DNA of 64,000 nt, taken from Fluviicola sp. (lineage in GTDB: Bacteria; Bacteroidota; Bacteroidia; Flavobacteriales_D; Crocinitomicaceae). The translations under genes and the position numbers were made by a program. Where the stretch lies: the NCBI GenBank assembly GCA_029866325.1, contig JARWZO010000029.1, forward strand, positions 124,001 to 188,000, given 5' to 3'. A model generated the notes under the pieces. It was not told the origin of the DNA and did no database searches. It saw nothing but the letters and a program-made list of their open reading frames with translations. Each line of letters opens with the position of its first letter. Within the stretch, counting starts at the first letter, position 1. Shown here in pieces: positions 44,041-52,333 of the stretch.

Positions 44041-44637
44041 TCATTCTTTTTTTCTCGTTGACTTAGGTTTTCCTACTATTAAATAACGTACCAGCGGTTC
44101 ATACAGAGAAGATAAGCCGATCAGTGATAATGGAAAAACAACCGCCAATAACCGAATTCCGTTATAATCCACCCACTTATTAGAATAGGGACCATAAAAC
44201 ATAACGGCCACTGCATGAAGTAAAAATGCAACACCAACTCCCGAAAAAAGTACAAAAACTGTTTGAATGATGATAGCGGATGATGAAGTGTGTAGAATAT
44301 CATCACGTCTGAATTGCCTATAATTCATGCTGGCATGTCTCGACCCTGATCGTCTGGCGCTTGAATTACTCATTGCCACATCTTGCTCAAACTTACGATA
44401 CGCACCCGAACGAACGGTGTCTGGATTTGCCTGATAAACAAGTAATCTGTCATACGACTTACGAGATGCGCTATTCGACAAACAGCGATACGCTTCTTCC
44501 AACTCAATAAATTGGCTGGTTGTGTCTTCCGCATTCATGTCGGGATGATATTTCTTTGCCAAAATCCTGTACGCTTTTTTTACTTCTGCAGTTGTAGCTA
44601 ATTGATCGATTTCAAGTAATTGATAATAGTTGGGCAT
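44041..44637 (-). CDS. Membrane-anchored DnaJ-domain protein
   Basis: 198 residues. The J domain occupies residues 2-68 with the essential HPD tripeptide in LAKKYHPDMNAED; conserved YYQLLEIDQLATTAEVKKAYR and QFIELEEAYRCLSN blocks are present. After a basic linker there are two hydrophobic segments (IIIQTVFVLFSGVGVAFLLHAVAV and LLAVVFPLSLIGLSSLYEPL). It lacks the Gly/Phe and zinc domains, so it is a type III (DnaJ-like) co-chaperone that probably recruits DnaK to the membrane. Monocistronic. Confidence 0.9.
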   Translation of the reverse strand: MPNYYQLLEIDQLATTAEVKKAYRILAKKYHPDMNAEDTTSQFIELEEAYRCLSNSASRKSYDRLLVYQANPDTVRSGAYRKFEQDVAMSNSSARRSGSRHASMNYRQFRRDDILHTSSSAIIIQTVFVLFSGVGVAFLLHAVAVMFYGPYSNKWVDYNGIRLLAVVFPLSLIGLSSLYEPLVRYLIVGKPKSTRKKE

Positions 44638-44730
44638 TTTAGATGATTTGATGGTACTAAAATAATCAGTTAGCCCATTATTCTAAAAAAAACTTTTTCT
44701 ACCTAATATTGATGTATACTACAAGATAAT

Positions 44731-45378
44731 TTGAGCAACAATCTCTATATACTCAGCGGGCTTGGTACAGATCACCGGGTTTTTCAACGCATCGATTTCG
44801 GTGAATGGAATCCGGTTTTTATTCAATGGATTACACCAAAAAAGCAAGAAACTATAGAGGAATATGCACTTCGGGTATCGGAACAAATTCCCGAAGAAAA
44901 TCCAACAATTATGGGATTGTCCTTTGGTGGAATGGTCGCAATTGAAGTGTCTAAACTTGTAAATCCCAAACAACTGATCTTGCTTGCAACTGCCAAAACC
45001 AAACTGGAAGTTCCCTGGTATTATCGATTTGCAGGTAAAGGAAAACTTCACAAACTCCTCCCTACCCGATTGTTGACCCGTTCAAACACGCTTTCCAATT
45101 GGTTTTTTGGCACAACCGATGCTTTCGACCGCGATTTGTTAAAGGAAATACTTCGTGAAACAGATCAGGTGTTCTTGAAATGGGCCATTGACCAAATCGT
45201 AAAATGGTCGAATGAAACTCTAATTGAGAATACAATTCACATCCACGGAACCAGTGATCGCATTCTTCCAAAACGGTTTGTGAATGCCGATTATTCCATC
45301 GAAAACGGCGGACATTTTATGACGGTTAATAAGGCTGATGAAATTTCCACGCTTCTCAATCTGCTTATTAAGGATTAA
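44731..45378 (+). CDS. Alpha/beta hydrolase
   Basis: 215 residues. Motifs: YILSGLGTDHRVFQRIDF (oxyanion strand), nucleophile elbow MGLSFGGMVAIEVSK near 70, late Asp in IHGTSDRILP near 174 and His in ENGGHFMTVN near 192. The start is a TTG at 44731; the frame is open only to 44713, with no ATG in that stretch, so an unusual start codon is the best explanation. Substrate unknown. 69 bp upstream of the sigma-factor operon. Confidence 0.85.
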   Translation: MSNNLYILSGLGTDHRVFQRIDFGEWNPVFIQWITPKKQETIEEYALRVSEQIPEENPTIMGLSFGGMVAIEVSKLVNPKQLILLATAKTKLEVPWYYRFAGKGKLHKLLPTRLLTRSNTLSNWFFGTTDAFDRDLLKEILRETDQVFLKWAIDQIVKWSNETLIENTIHIHGTSDRILPKRFVNADYSIENGGHFMTVNKADEISTLLNLLIKD

Positions 45379-45446
45379 GTAACTCCATTCCAAAAAAGAC
45401 AATACCTTTATTTCCAATTATCAGACTCACTTTTAATAGAATAGCA

Positions 45447-46250
45447 ATGACTCAGGATGAACTTACCGAAACATTTCAAACAGTACAAGGGCAACTAAAA
45501 TCGTATATTCTGCGCATTGCCGCTAGTGTTGAAGATGCTAAAGATATTGTGCAAGACACCTATCTCAGAGCTACCGAAAAACGTGAGACTTTCAGGGGCG
45601 ATTCCTCGGTTAAAACATGGCTTTTTACCATCGCCTCCAACTTGGCGAAAGACAATTTGCGCGTCAAGAAACGATGGGTTGAAAATGTAACCGATATCAC
45701 AAAAGAAGCTGCACTGTCCAATCCTGCATTTTTCAGTGAAGCCATGCAAATAAGGGCGACTTCTCCGCAAGGACAGTTTGAAATAAAAGAACACATTGTT
45801 TTTTGTTTTACCTGTATTTCCAAATCACTTCCGCTGGAACAGCAACTCAGTATCTTTTTAAAAGAAGTCTACGAATTTAAAGTCAGCGAGATTGTTCAAA
45901 TCTTAGACACTACCGAAGCTATGGTAAAATATTACCTGCATACCGGTCGCAGTAAGATGATTCAGGTATTTGACAATCGATGCGCGCTGATCAACAAAGA
46001 GGGTGTTTGCCATCAGTGTTCTGAACTGAATGGAATTTTTAATCCACAGCAACAACAGCAAGAAGAATTGGTGAAACTAGATTTGGTAAAACAAGCAGAA
46101 AAGGCTGATAAAGAACACCTATTCGATCTTCGAATGCAATTGTTACAAGAAATCGATCCGTTTGAATCGCCGGCAGCAGAATTGCAACTGCATCATTTAG
46201 AGCACAATAGAACTGTAATGGAAACTTTTTTGAAAAAAAACGATCAATAA
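45447..46250 (+). CDS. ECF-type sigma factor with C-terminal Cys extension
   Basis: 267 residues. Sigma region 2 is visible as RIAASVEDAKDIVQDTYLRA and SSVKTWLFTIASNLAKD; region 4 as SLPLEQQLSIFLKEVYEFKVSEIVQILDTTEAMVKYYLHTGR, read in parts. After region 4 an additional ~95 residues include RCALINKEGVCHQCSELNGIF, a candidate CxxC metal or redox motif, and an acidic helical tail. Such tailed ECF factors usually lack a separate anti-sigma. The three following genes are co-oriented with small gaps and probably form its operon. No anti-sigma gene is seen. Confidence 0.85.
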   Translation: MTQDELTETFQTVQGQLKSYILRIAASVEDAKDIVQDTYLRATEKRETFRGDSSVKTWLFTIASNLAKDNLRVKKRWVENVTDITKEAALSNPAFFSEAMQIRATSPQGQFEIKEHIVFCFTCISKSLPLEQQLSIFLKEVYEFKVSEIVQILDTTEAMVKYYLHTGRSKMIQVFDNRCALINKEGVCHQCSELNGIFNPQQQQQEELVKLDLVKQAEKADKEHLFDLRMQLLQEIDPFESPAAELQLHHLEHNRTVMETFLKKNDQ

Positions 46251-46305
46251 CCTATCGTTTTGTTTTCCTCAAACGTCGAAGAATTGTAACTCAACTAAAA
46301 GTAAC

Positions 46306-46770
46306 ATGATTCAGACACAATTAAACAAAGCAACAACGGTTCGCAAAACATTTAGCAGAACTACGTCAATTAGCACAGAAATCGTTTCAGATCCTGGAAT
46401 TATCTGGGCTTTACTCACCAATGCATCCGATTTTTCAAGATGGAATTCAACCATTACTTCTCTTGAAGGAAAAATAGAATTGGGTAAAAAAATCCAACTT
46501 CGCTCTATCCTTGATGCGAAACGGGTTTTCAAACTATCCATCAAAGAAATGGTTCCGGAAAATCGATTGACCTGGGGTGATGCTATGGGAAAAAGAACCT
46601 TCACTCTTGTTTCCATTGGGAATGGGTTGATCAGGTTCACAATGATTGAAAAAATCGGCGGACCACTTTTCCCACTTTTTGCCGGAATGATTCCTTCTTT
46701 TGATGCTTCCTTCGAACAATTTGCAGCTGATTTGAAAAAAGAGTCGGAAACAATCATGAATGCAAACTAA
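46306..46770 (+). CDS. SRPBCC-family protein
   Basis: 154 residues. Sequence SISTEIVSDPGIIWALLTNASDFSRWN followed by strands FKLSIKEMVPENRLTWGDAMG and LIRFTMIEKIGG (read in parts) is the START/SRPBCC helix-grip fold (polyketide-cyclase-like) that binds hydrophobic ligands. No signal peptide. Second gene of the sigma-factor operon, 55 bp downstream. The ligand is unknown. Confidence 0.85.
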   Translation: MIQTQLNKATTVRKTFSRTTSISTEIVSDPGIIWALLTNASDFSRWNSTITSLEGKIELGKKIQLRSILDAKRVFKLSIKEMVPENRLTWGDAMGKRTFTLVSIGNGLIRFTMIEKIGGPLFPLFAGMIPSFDASFEQFAADLKKESETIMNAN

Positions 46771-46793
46771 TTTCTATTCCCAAAATTGAACTT

Positions 46794-47102
46794 ATGAAAA
46801 TTGTAACAGTAACATACACCACAACAGCTGAATATTCAGCACAAAATCAACTCAACATTAACAAAGTAATGAACGATTTGAGAGAGGCTTCTCATCAAGG
46901 TATTCATTACACCGCCTGTCTGTCAGCCGACAATAAAACATTCATTCATACGGCGTTTTTCAAAACAGATGAAGACCAGCAATTATTAAATGCATTGCCA
47001 TCCTTCAAAAATTTTCAGGAACAACTCAAATCGAGCGGACTAGAAGCAGCACCTAAGCAGGAACTCTTATCTTTAGTTGCTGCAAACGTTAATTTATTCT
47101 AA
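46794..47102 (+). CDS. Small ferredoxin-fold (ABM/EthD-like) protein
   Basis: 102 residues. MKIVTVTYTTTAEYSAQNQ starts a beta-alpha-beta pattern, continuing IHYTACLSADNKTFIHTAFFKTDEDQ, which resembles dimeric alpha/beta-barrel proteins (ABM or stress-responsive A/B barrel). No catalytic residues are evident. Third gene of the operon, 23 bp after the SRPBCC gene. I do not recognise a specific family. Confidence 0.68.
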   Translation: MKIVTVTYTTTAEYSAQNQLNINKVMNDLREASHQGIHYTACLSADNKTFIHTAFFKTDEDQQLLNALPSFKNFQEQLKSSGLEAAPKQELLSLVAANVNLF

Positions 47103-47121
47103 ACTAAAATACCATTTCGCT

Positions 47122-47529
47122 ATGAAAACTAAAATCGGAACAAAAGAAAACCCATTGACCTTAAAAACACCTCCTCACACATCTGAATATACCATGCATG
47201 TGGATGAAAAAGATGGAAAAGAAGTTTTAGTGTGTACCGTTGGAAAAACCGTTTTATTCTACAACATCGACTGTTTAAATGATTTACACGCTATGCTAAA
47301 AGCACATGGTGATTGGATGGAATTGGGCAGTGCTGATGAGCAAAAACCAGCCAAAGAAGGAACAGTTGAAGCCTGGGGAAGATCGGAAAGCAATCCGGTT
47401 GGTGGCTGGTATGGTCTCAAAAAAGGACTCCGTGGCCGTTTCGGAATGTATGTTCCACCATTAATGGAAGCCTTGGGATTGGCAGAAGTAACGCATGATC
47501 CGCGCGGAAACAAAATGCGGGCAATCTAA
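47122..47529 (+). CDS. Conserved cytoplasmic protein of unknown function
   Basis: 135 residues from the ATG at 47122 (MKTKIGTKENPLTLKTPPHT), 19 bp after the preceding stop; an ATG at 47077 would overlap that gene. The central block HDEKDGKEVLVCTVGKTVLFYN-like and GSADEQKPAKEGTVEAWGRS, GLKKGLRGRFGMYVPPLMEALGLAEVTH are visible. The C-terminal part looks like a small helical domain found in several Bacteroidota and Actinobacteria proteins of unknown role. Last gene of the sigma-factor operon and followed by a large inverted-repeat element. Confidence 0.7.
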   Translation: MKTKIGTKENPLTLKTPPHTSEYTMHVDEKDGKEVLVCTVGKTVLFYNIDCLNDLHAMLKAHGDWMELGSADEQKPAKEGTVEAWGRSESNPVGGWYGLKKGLRGRFGMYVPPLMEALGLAEVTHDPRGNKMRAI

Positions 47530-47536
47530 GATTAAC

Positions 47537-47755
47537 ATTTCAACACAAAGGCACAAAGTTTTTTTTGAAAAATAGGCGTGTTAAGTACACAAAGGAATTC
47601 CGGTAAACCACCTTCGTGGTTTTAGCAAGTTTTGGTTTCATTTTTATAATGTTTAGCCACAACTTTTCACAGATAATTTGCTTTCTCCCGGAATCCCTTT
47701 GTGTTCTTCTAGCAAGTCAAATTCATCCTTTTTCTTTGTGCCTTTGTGTTGAAAT
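47537..47755. repeat. 219-bp inverted-repeat element (CAACACAAAGG ends)
   Basis: Perfect 22-bp terminal inverted repeats at 47537-47558 and 47734-47755 (core TTTCAACACAAAGGCACAAA). A second nested pair CACAAAGGaATTCCGG (47588-47603) and CCGGAATCcCTTTGTG (47688-47703) differs by one base. An internal hairpin AAACCAC-CTTC-GTGGTTT is also present. No ORF is inside. It fills most of the 340-bp gap 47530-47869; the remainder holds the promoter at 47816. Confidence 0.88.
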
Positions 47756-47815
47756 TATCTAGTTGGAATTTGATTAATCGAAAGCAATTGTCATCCTTTT
47801 GTCTATCTACCAAAC

Positions 47816-47846
47816 TTGGTTATTCAACTTTGATTCTTTATCTTTG
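47816..47846 (+). promoter_or_regulatory. Bacteroidota-type promoter
   Basis: TTG (47816-47818), 20-nt spacer, TATCTTTG (47839-47846). Good match to the consensus, 23 bp before the ATG at 47870. Confidence 0.7.
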
Positions 47847-47869
47847 TTAATTATAATTAATAAACCTAC

Positions 47870-49783
47870 ATGAAATTGACAGTCAACAATTTAGCTATCA
47901 GAAGAAGTATTACTCTTATCGTAGCCCTGCTTTTTACAACAATCAGACTATTTTCCCAAAAGGAAGTCGAATACATCAACCCTCCACTAATCTCCAGCGA
48001 ATATTACACCATCGAAATCAAGGAAATTCTAGCAACATCAGAGTCTTTCAAATTTGAATTGGTGATTGAGAACAAAAGCAGCGATAAAGTATTGCTTTTA
48101 GACCCTTCTAAAATCTCCATTTATTTCAACGATGTTGCTTATTATCCGGTTAAATCAGGACTTGTTGCGAAAATAACCAGCAAGGAAGATCCGGTGATCA
48201 TGATTGCGCCTAAATCGAAAAAAAAGGAGGGTATTACTGTTGAAGGCAATGCCAATTTCAAGTTAGACGCTGTAAAAATTGTGATTCCTAACATCAGTTA
48301 TAATGGTACTCTTCTGCCTGCACCAACTTTACCTGCTTACACTGTGAGTGCATTACCCAAAGTAGTTGATCCTGCAATTGGTGACGTCAACATCGTGGAA
48401 CTTGAGTTTAAAAAAACGAAGTGGACTGCAAAACTTGATCTGGTACGTAATTCGACCAATGAAATTATTTTGGTTGATCTCACAAAAATCAAAGGCATTT
48501 CAAAAACAGGAGCTCAACTTCCTACAACAGCAAAATCGCCTTTGGGAGTCAATAAATACGATTTCAATAACGACAAAATTGCCTTAAAACCAAACGTTGA
48601 TTACAAATTATCACTTTCTATCGATGATCTCGAAGGAAGTTTGAATGAAATTAGTCTTGCAGGTGTTTTCGAACGCTATAGTATAGCTGAGCTGACGATT
48701 GCTCCTATAACTGTGAGAAAAGTTGGCAGCGACGTAACAAAAGTTGAAACGCCGAAAACCACACCTCCACCTGTTCAACAGAGTACAACAGTAACTCAAA
48801 GCACACCTGTTCAGCAAAGCGCACCCGTTACCCAAAGCACAACGGTTCAGCAGAGTACACCAGTTGCGTCTAATTCTCAGCAATGTGCTCCGTTTGTTGG
48901 AAACCCGGCTGCAGGCAAAGTAAAAGTGAATTTTTATAACAATGATGGTTATTGCTTTGAAGTGCTCTCACCAGGTAGTTCTTATACGAATGGACCAACC
49001 AACAACGCAACCATTTACTTTAATTATGGTAAAGCAAATATCATTATCAAAATGAATGGATCGATCATCATTCAAGAAGAAATCAAAACCAATCAAAATC
49101 TCCAGGCAGTTTCATACATGATCAAAGAAAAAAAAGGAGAATGGTCCTTGGATCGAAAAGATGTCGAAATAACGGCGGAGGCGCAAGCTCGCATGGATAA
49201 AATGGAAGCTGATTCAGACAAATGGCATGAGGAAAATAAAAAGGAATCTGAAGCATGGCAAGCTGAACAAAGTGCAAAACACCAGGAACTGGTAAAAGAA
49301 ACTGAAAAAGATGATGACGAAGAAGAAGGTTCATCTTCAACTAAAAGCAGTGGCAACTCAGGAACATCCGGAAGTGGTTCTAAAAACACCAATATTTCAG
49401 GATCAGGATCCACTACTTTTACGATCACTTATAAAGGAACTCCTGTTTGCAATACCGACATTTCATTCATTCAGGGTGGCTCTAGAGTAGCTGGTGGTAC
49501 TACAAATGATAATGGCGAATTCAAATCTGATTTCAATGGTGCAATTGGAGTAGCTTTTACTGTAAAAGGTCAACGCAATAATACCACATGGGAAATAAAA
49601 GATTTTTATGCGTTACCAAATAACGATTCTGAAATTGGATTGCGTCTCGAAGATTTCGAGAAACAAATGGAAGAAATGACAAAAATGGTTGGCGAAGAAG
49701 ATAGCGAAATGGGCGCTATCATGGGCGGATTTACAACTGCTGTAAGTGTTGCCGCTTGGGGTGTTACCGATGGTTGCAAATGA
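47870..49783 (+). CDS. Large secreted protein with hexapeptide repeats and coiled coil
   Basis: 637 residues; signal peptide region RRSITLIVALLFTTIRLFSQ (residues 11-30). Residues about 25-290 are beta-rich (YYTIEIKEILATSESFKFEL). At about 300-330 there are five hexapeptides of the type (P/T)V(Q/T)QS(T/A). A second beta-domain with two Cys (QQCAPF, NDGYCFEV) follows, then a charged coiled coil (ARMDKMEADSDKWHEENKKE), a Ser/Gly/Asp-rich linker and a C-terminal beta-domain (FTITYKGTPVCNTDISFIQG) resembling carboxypeptidase-regulatory/CNA-B folds. No T9SS domain is obvious. It has its own promoter and terminator. Function unknown. Confidence 0.72.
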   Translation: MKLTVNNLAIRRSITLIVALLFTTIRLFSQKEVEYINPPLISSEYYTIEIKEILATSESFKFELVIENKSSDKVLLLDPSKISIYFNDVAYYPVKSGLVAKITSKEDPVIMIAPKSKKKEGITVEGNANFKLDAVKIVIPNISYNGTLLPAPTLPAYTVSALPKVVDPAIGDVNIVELEFKKTKWTAKLDLVRNSTNEIILVDLTKIKGISKTGAQLPTTAKSPLGVNKYDFNNDKIALKPNVDYKLSLSIDDLEGSLNEISLAGVFERYSIAELTIAPITVRKVGSDVTKVETPKTTPPPVQQSTTVTQSTPVQQSAPVTQSTTVQQSTPVASNSQQCAPFVGNPAAGKVKVNFYNNDGYCFEVLSPGSSYTNGPTNNATIYFNYGKANIIIKMNGSIIIQEEIKTNQNLQAVSYMIKEKKGEWSLDRKDVEITAEAQARMDKMEADSDKWHEENKKESEAWQAEQSAKHQELVKETEKDDDEEEGSSSTKSSGNSGTSGSGSKNTNISGSGSTTFTITYKGTPVCNTDISFIQGGSRVAGGTTNDNGEFKSDFNGAIGVAFTVKGQRNNTTWEIKDFYALPNNDSEIGLRLEDFEKQMEEMTKMVGEEDSEMGAIMGGFTTAVSVAAWGVTDGCK

Positions 49784-49801
49784 TTTAAACTAAGTTTATT
49801 G

Positions 49802-49837
49802 AATGCCACTTGAAACATTTTCAAGTGGCATTTTTTA
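49802..49837 (+). terminator. Intrinsic terminator of the 47870 gene
   Basis: AATGCCACTTGAAA / TTTCAAGTGGCATT stem around a short loop, followed by TTTT; 18 bp after the stop. Confidence 0.92.
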
Positions 49838-49926
49838 TGATCGAAACTTAATTACTTCGCAACTCAACTGCCATAGGGTTGTCAGTGAACCATCTTACTT
49901 TCGGCGCTTATCTTTAAAAGCAAAAC

Positions 49927-50379
49927 ATGGAAACAATACAATCATTCCACATCATCGGTATTTCGATACGTACCACCAATGAAAATGGACAATCGGCAAC
50001 GGACATAGGAGCACTTTGGCAACGATTTATGGGAGAAGGAATCCTGGCCAATATTCCGTCAAAAACAGATGAGGCGATCATTTGCGTATACACTGATTAT
50101 GAAAAAGATCACACTGCTCCATACACCACCATTTTAGGGTGTAAAGTCGAAAACCTGAATCAGATTCCCGATGGAATGGTTGGCAAAACAATCGATTCCG
50201 GTGCTTACGAACAATTCACAGCTGTTGGAAATGCCCAAGAAGGCGCCGTTTACAATCAATGGGTAAAAATCTGGAATTCGGACTTAGACAGGGCTTACAC
50301 CGCCGATTTTGAGGTTTATGGAGCTGAATCGGTTGATCCGGTAAATGGAAAGGTTCCCATTTTTATAGCAATCAACTAA
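49927..50379 (+). CDS. GyrI-like/effector-binding domain protein
   Basis: 150 residues. Starts METIQSFHIIGISIRTTNEN; the block GALWQRFMGEGILANIPSKTD and AIICVYTDYEKDHTAPYTTILGCKV are typical of the GyrI-like/Cass2-type effector-binding fold also seen in AraC/MerR activators. It has no DNA-binding domain, so it would be a stand-alone small-molecule binder. The following DUF1801 gene starts immediately at the stop codon, so the pair is translationally coupled. Confidence 0.86.
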   Translation: METIQSFHIIGISIRTTNENGQSATDIGALWQRFMGEGILANIPSKTDEAIICVYTDYEKDHTAPYTTILGCKVENLNQIPDGMVGKTIDSGAYEQFTAVGNAQEGAVYNQWVKIWNSDLDRAYTADFEVYGAESVDPVNGKVPIFIAIN

Positions 50380-50733
50380 ATGTCACAGGTCGACGACTTT
50401 TTCCTGAAACAGGAAGAACCAGTAAAATCGTGTTTATTGGCATTGAAAACCGTTATTCGGCAAATCGATCCGGAAATCGAATTGAGCCTTCGCTATGGAA
50501 TGCCGTTTTTCACCCTGAAAGGAAAACGATTCTGTTATCTGTGGATTCACAAAAAACACCAACAACCGTATATCGGTTTTGTGGATGGAAATCAGATGAA
50601 CCATGCGCAATTGCTGCAGGAAGACCGAACACGGATGAAAATTTTGCTCATTGATGCGGAGAAAGATATTCCTCTGGAGTTGGTGAAAAAACTTGTGTTA
50701 GAAGCTATCAGCATTGCTTTGAAACAACCTTAA
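50380..50733 (+). CDS. DUF1801 (YdhG-like) protein
   Basis: 117 residues, related to the protein at 42464-42823. LLALKTVIRQIDPEIELSLRYGMPFFTLKGKRFCYLWIHKK and PYIGFVDGNQMNHAQLLQEDR are the DUF1801 signature (read in parts). The C-terminal half is shorter but similar (DIPLELVKKLVLEAI). The start codon follows the stop of the GyrI-like gene directly. A 65-bp palindrome begins 4 bp after its stop and, with the TTTTTT behind it, can serve as terminator. Confidence 0.88.
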   Translation: MSQVDDFFLKQEEPVKSCLLALKTVIRQIDPEIELSLRYGMPFFTLKGKRFCYLWIHKKHQQPYIGFVDGNQMNHAQLLQEDRTRMKILLIDAEKDIPLELVKKLVLEAISIALKQP

Positions 50734-50736
50734 AAT

Positions 50737-50801
50737 CGGTTCGTAATATTGCAAATTGGCATATCAAATAAACGGACGGTAATTCGCAATATTACGAACC
50801 G
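50737..50801. repeat. 65-bp palindromic element, copy 2
   Basis: Arms CGGTTCGTAATATTGCAAAT (50737-50756) and its complement (50782-50801) flank a loop that begins GGCATATCAAATAA. TTTTTT follows at 50802. Same family as 17421 and 50932. Confidence 0.95.
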
Positions 50802-50931
50802 TTTTTTGACACATCGAAATACCTTCCAACTAGAGAGAATTAGGTTTTGGATTAATAGAAATTCTTATCGATTTAATTTTTGAATCGCTTATAAGGAAGT
50901 ATTAAACCCACTTTAAATCAACACTAAAATC

Positions 50932-50994
50932 CGTTCGTAATATTGCAAATTGGCATATCAAATAAATGCACGTTAATTTGCAATATTACGAACG
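50932..50994. repeat. 63-bp palindromic element, copy 3
   Basis: Perfect 20-bp arms CGTTCGTAATATTGCAAATT (50932-50951) and complement (50975-50994); loop begins GGCATATCAAATAA; followed by ATTTTTTGAC. Copies 2 and 3 lie 130 bp apart. The rest of the 307-bp gap 50734-51040 is AT-rich with nothing recognisable. Confidence 0.95.
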
Positions 50995-51046
50995 ATTTTT
51001 TGACCTAAAAATGACTACTTTTAATACCTGAAATGCCCTCGTGTCA

Positions 51047-52261
51047 ATGATTCCGAATCGATTTACTTATCCTTCTCCCGGCTTTGATTTTTACTGGAAA
51101 CATGGTCGAGGTCGAAAAATGCTCAAAAAACTGAGCAACATCCCTGAAAAGGAAGTAATTGAACAGCGTATTCCCCTACTCTTTGAGTTTGATCAACTGG
51201 CCGATCAAGTGGTAAATGAAACCTACCAGAAACTTGGTTATCAGCAAACAGACGCCTTATTAAACACCATTTTCGAATCAGGAATCGATGCTGTTCCTGA
51301 AGCTCCCGAAAGTCTGAAACAACTGTTTCGTGAAGTCACAACCATCCCCGAATGGCTTAATTGGACAAAAGTAGAACAAGGCTCAGCTTTCTGTCGCCGA
51401 AGCGGTCCGCTGGGTTTGATCGTTTTGCGCAACTACTGCCTTATGGGTGGTTACGAATCGGCAGCTATCAATAAACCCTTGATTTTTACAGGAGCGCTCA
51501 AAAAAGGTGATGCCAAACGCATTGCCGAAACCACCGAATTTTGGGTAGCAATTACACATAAAAATGCCCTTCTTCAGCATGCTGCCGGATTTAAACATGC
51601 GGTAAAAGTGCGCCTAATGCATGCGTATGCACGAGTTTCTGTGCGCAAAATTCCCGAATGGGAAAACCAATCTTGGGGCGAACCCATTAATCTGTGGGAC
51701 ATGATTGCTACCAACCTCGGATTTTCATTGGTGTTTATGGAAGGCTTGAAAAATCTTGGTTTAAAACCCAATCAGCAGGAAATTGAAGGATTGTTGCATC
51801 TGTGGAAATACGTGGGTTATTTATTGGGTATTCCGGCACATTACCTTCCTGACACGGAAGAACAAGCCATTGCAGAACTCTATAAATGGACCATCACCCA
51901 ACCACCCGCAGATGAAGATACTAAAGCACTGGCGTTGGCTTTGATGAATGAACCCTACAATGTTTCGTTTCCAAAATATCAATGGCAAAAACGATTGGTG
52001 CTGAATGTACATTTAGCCTATAATTACTTTTTTCTGGGCAAGCGTTCTTGCAATGAAATGGGATTACCAAAATCGCCGCTCGGTTTTTTACCGCGTTTAG
52101 TTCCCGTTTTTCAATTTATTCCCGAGCTGGTTACACAGCGTAGTGCCCGCTATTACGATAAACGAACAGCAAGCGGAAGAAAAAAACAGGAACACATTAA
52201 AGATCTTTTCCTAGAAGGACATTCTGCTGCTTTGGCACAACATCACCATCGCAACAAGTGA
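51047..52261 (+). CDS. MpaB/DUF2236-like oxygenase family protein
   Basis: 404 residues from the ATG at 51047; a GTG two codons earlier (51041) is also possible. The DUF2236/oxygenase MpaB family is indicated by GPLGLIVLRNYCLMGGYESAAINKPL, AETTEFWVAITHKNALLQHAAGFKHAVKVRLMHAYARV (read in parts) and PINLWDMIATNLGFSLVFMEGL. Relatives are b-type-heme oxygenases (rubber oxygenase, MpaB); the His in HAAGFKHAVKVRLMHA are heme-ligand candidates. No signal peptide is seen. The substrate in this organism is unknown. Confidence 0.83.
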   Translation: MIPNRFTYPSPGFDFYWKHGRGRKMLKKLSNIPEKEVIEQRIPLLFEFDQLADQVVNETYQKLGYQQTDALLNTIFESGIDAVPEAPESLKQLFREVTTIPEWLNWTKVEQGSAFCRRSGPLGLIVLRNYCLMGGYESAAINKPLIFTGALKKGDAKRIAETTEFWVAITHKNALLQHAAGFKHAVKVRLMHAYARVSVRKIPEWENQSWGEPINLWDMIATNLGFSLVFMEGLKNLGLKPNQQEIEGLLHLWKYVGYLLGIPAHYLPDTEEQAIAELYKWTITQPPADEDTKALALALMNEPYNVSFPKYQWQKRLVLNVHLAYNYFFLGKRSCNEMGLPKSPLGFLPRLVPVFQFIPELVTQRSARYYDKRTASGRKKQEHIKDLFLEGHSAALAQHHHRNK

Positions 52262-52333
52262 AATTGCTTCTCAAATAGTGTTAAATCTGACCATCATATC
52301 ACCACGATCTGTATTTTCGGCAAAACACACCGT

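Noticed and set aside
44713-44733. An ATG start for the alpha/beta hydrolase
   Set aside because: The frame is closed by TGA at 44710-44712 and no ATG occurs before the TTG at 44731, so TTG is accepted.
46311-46757. Antisense ORF (148 aa) opposite the SRPBCC gene
   Set aside because: The SRPBCC fold is evident on the plus strand and the operon context supports it.
50737-50994. Palindromic copies considered as a CRISPR array
   Set aside because: Only two adjacent units, the repeats are long near-perfect palindromes, the spacer is 130 bp and a third copy is 33 kb away; no cas genes.
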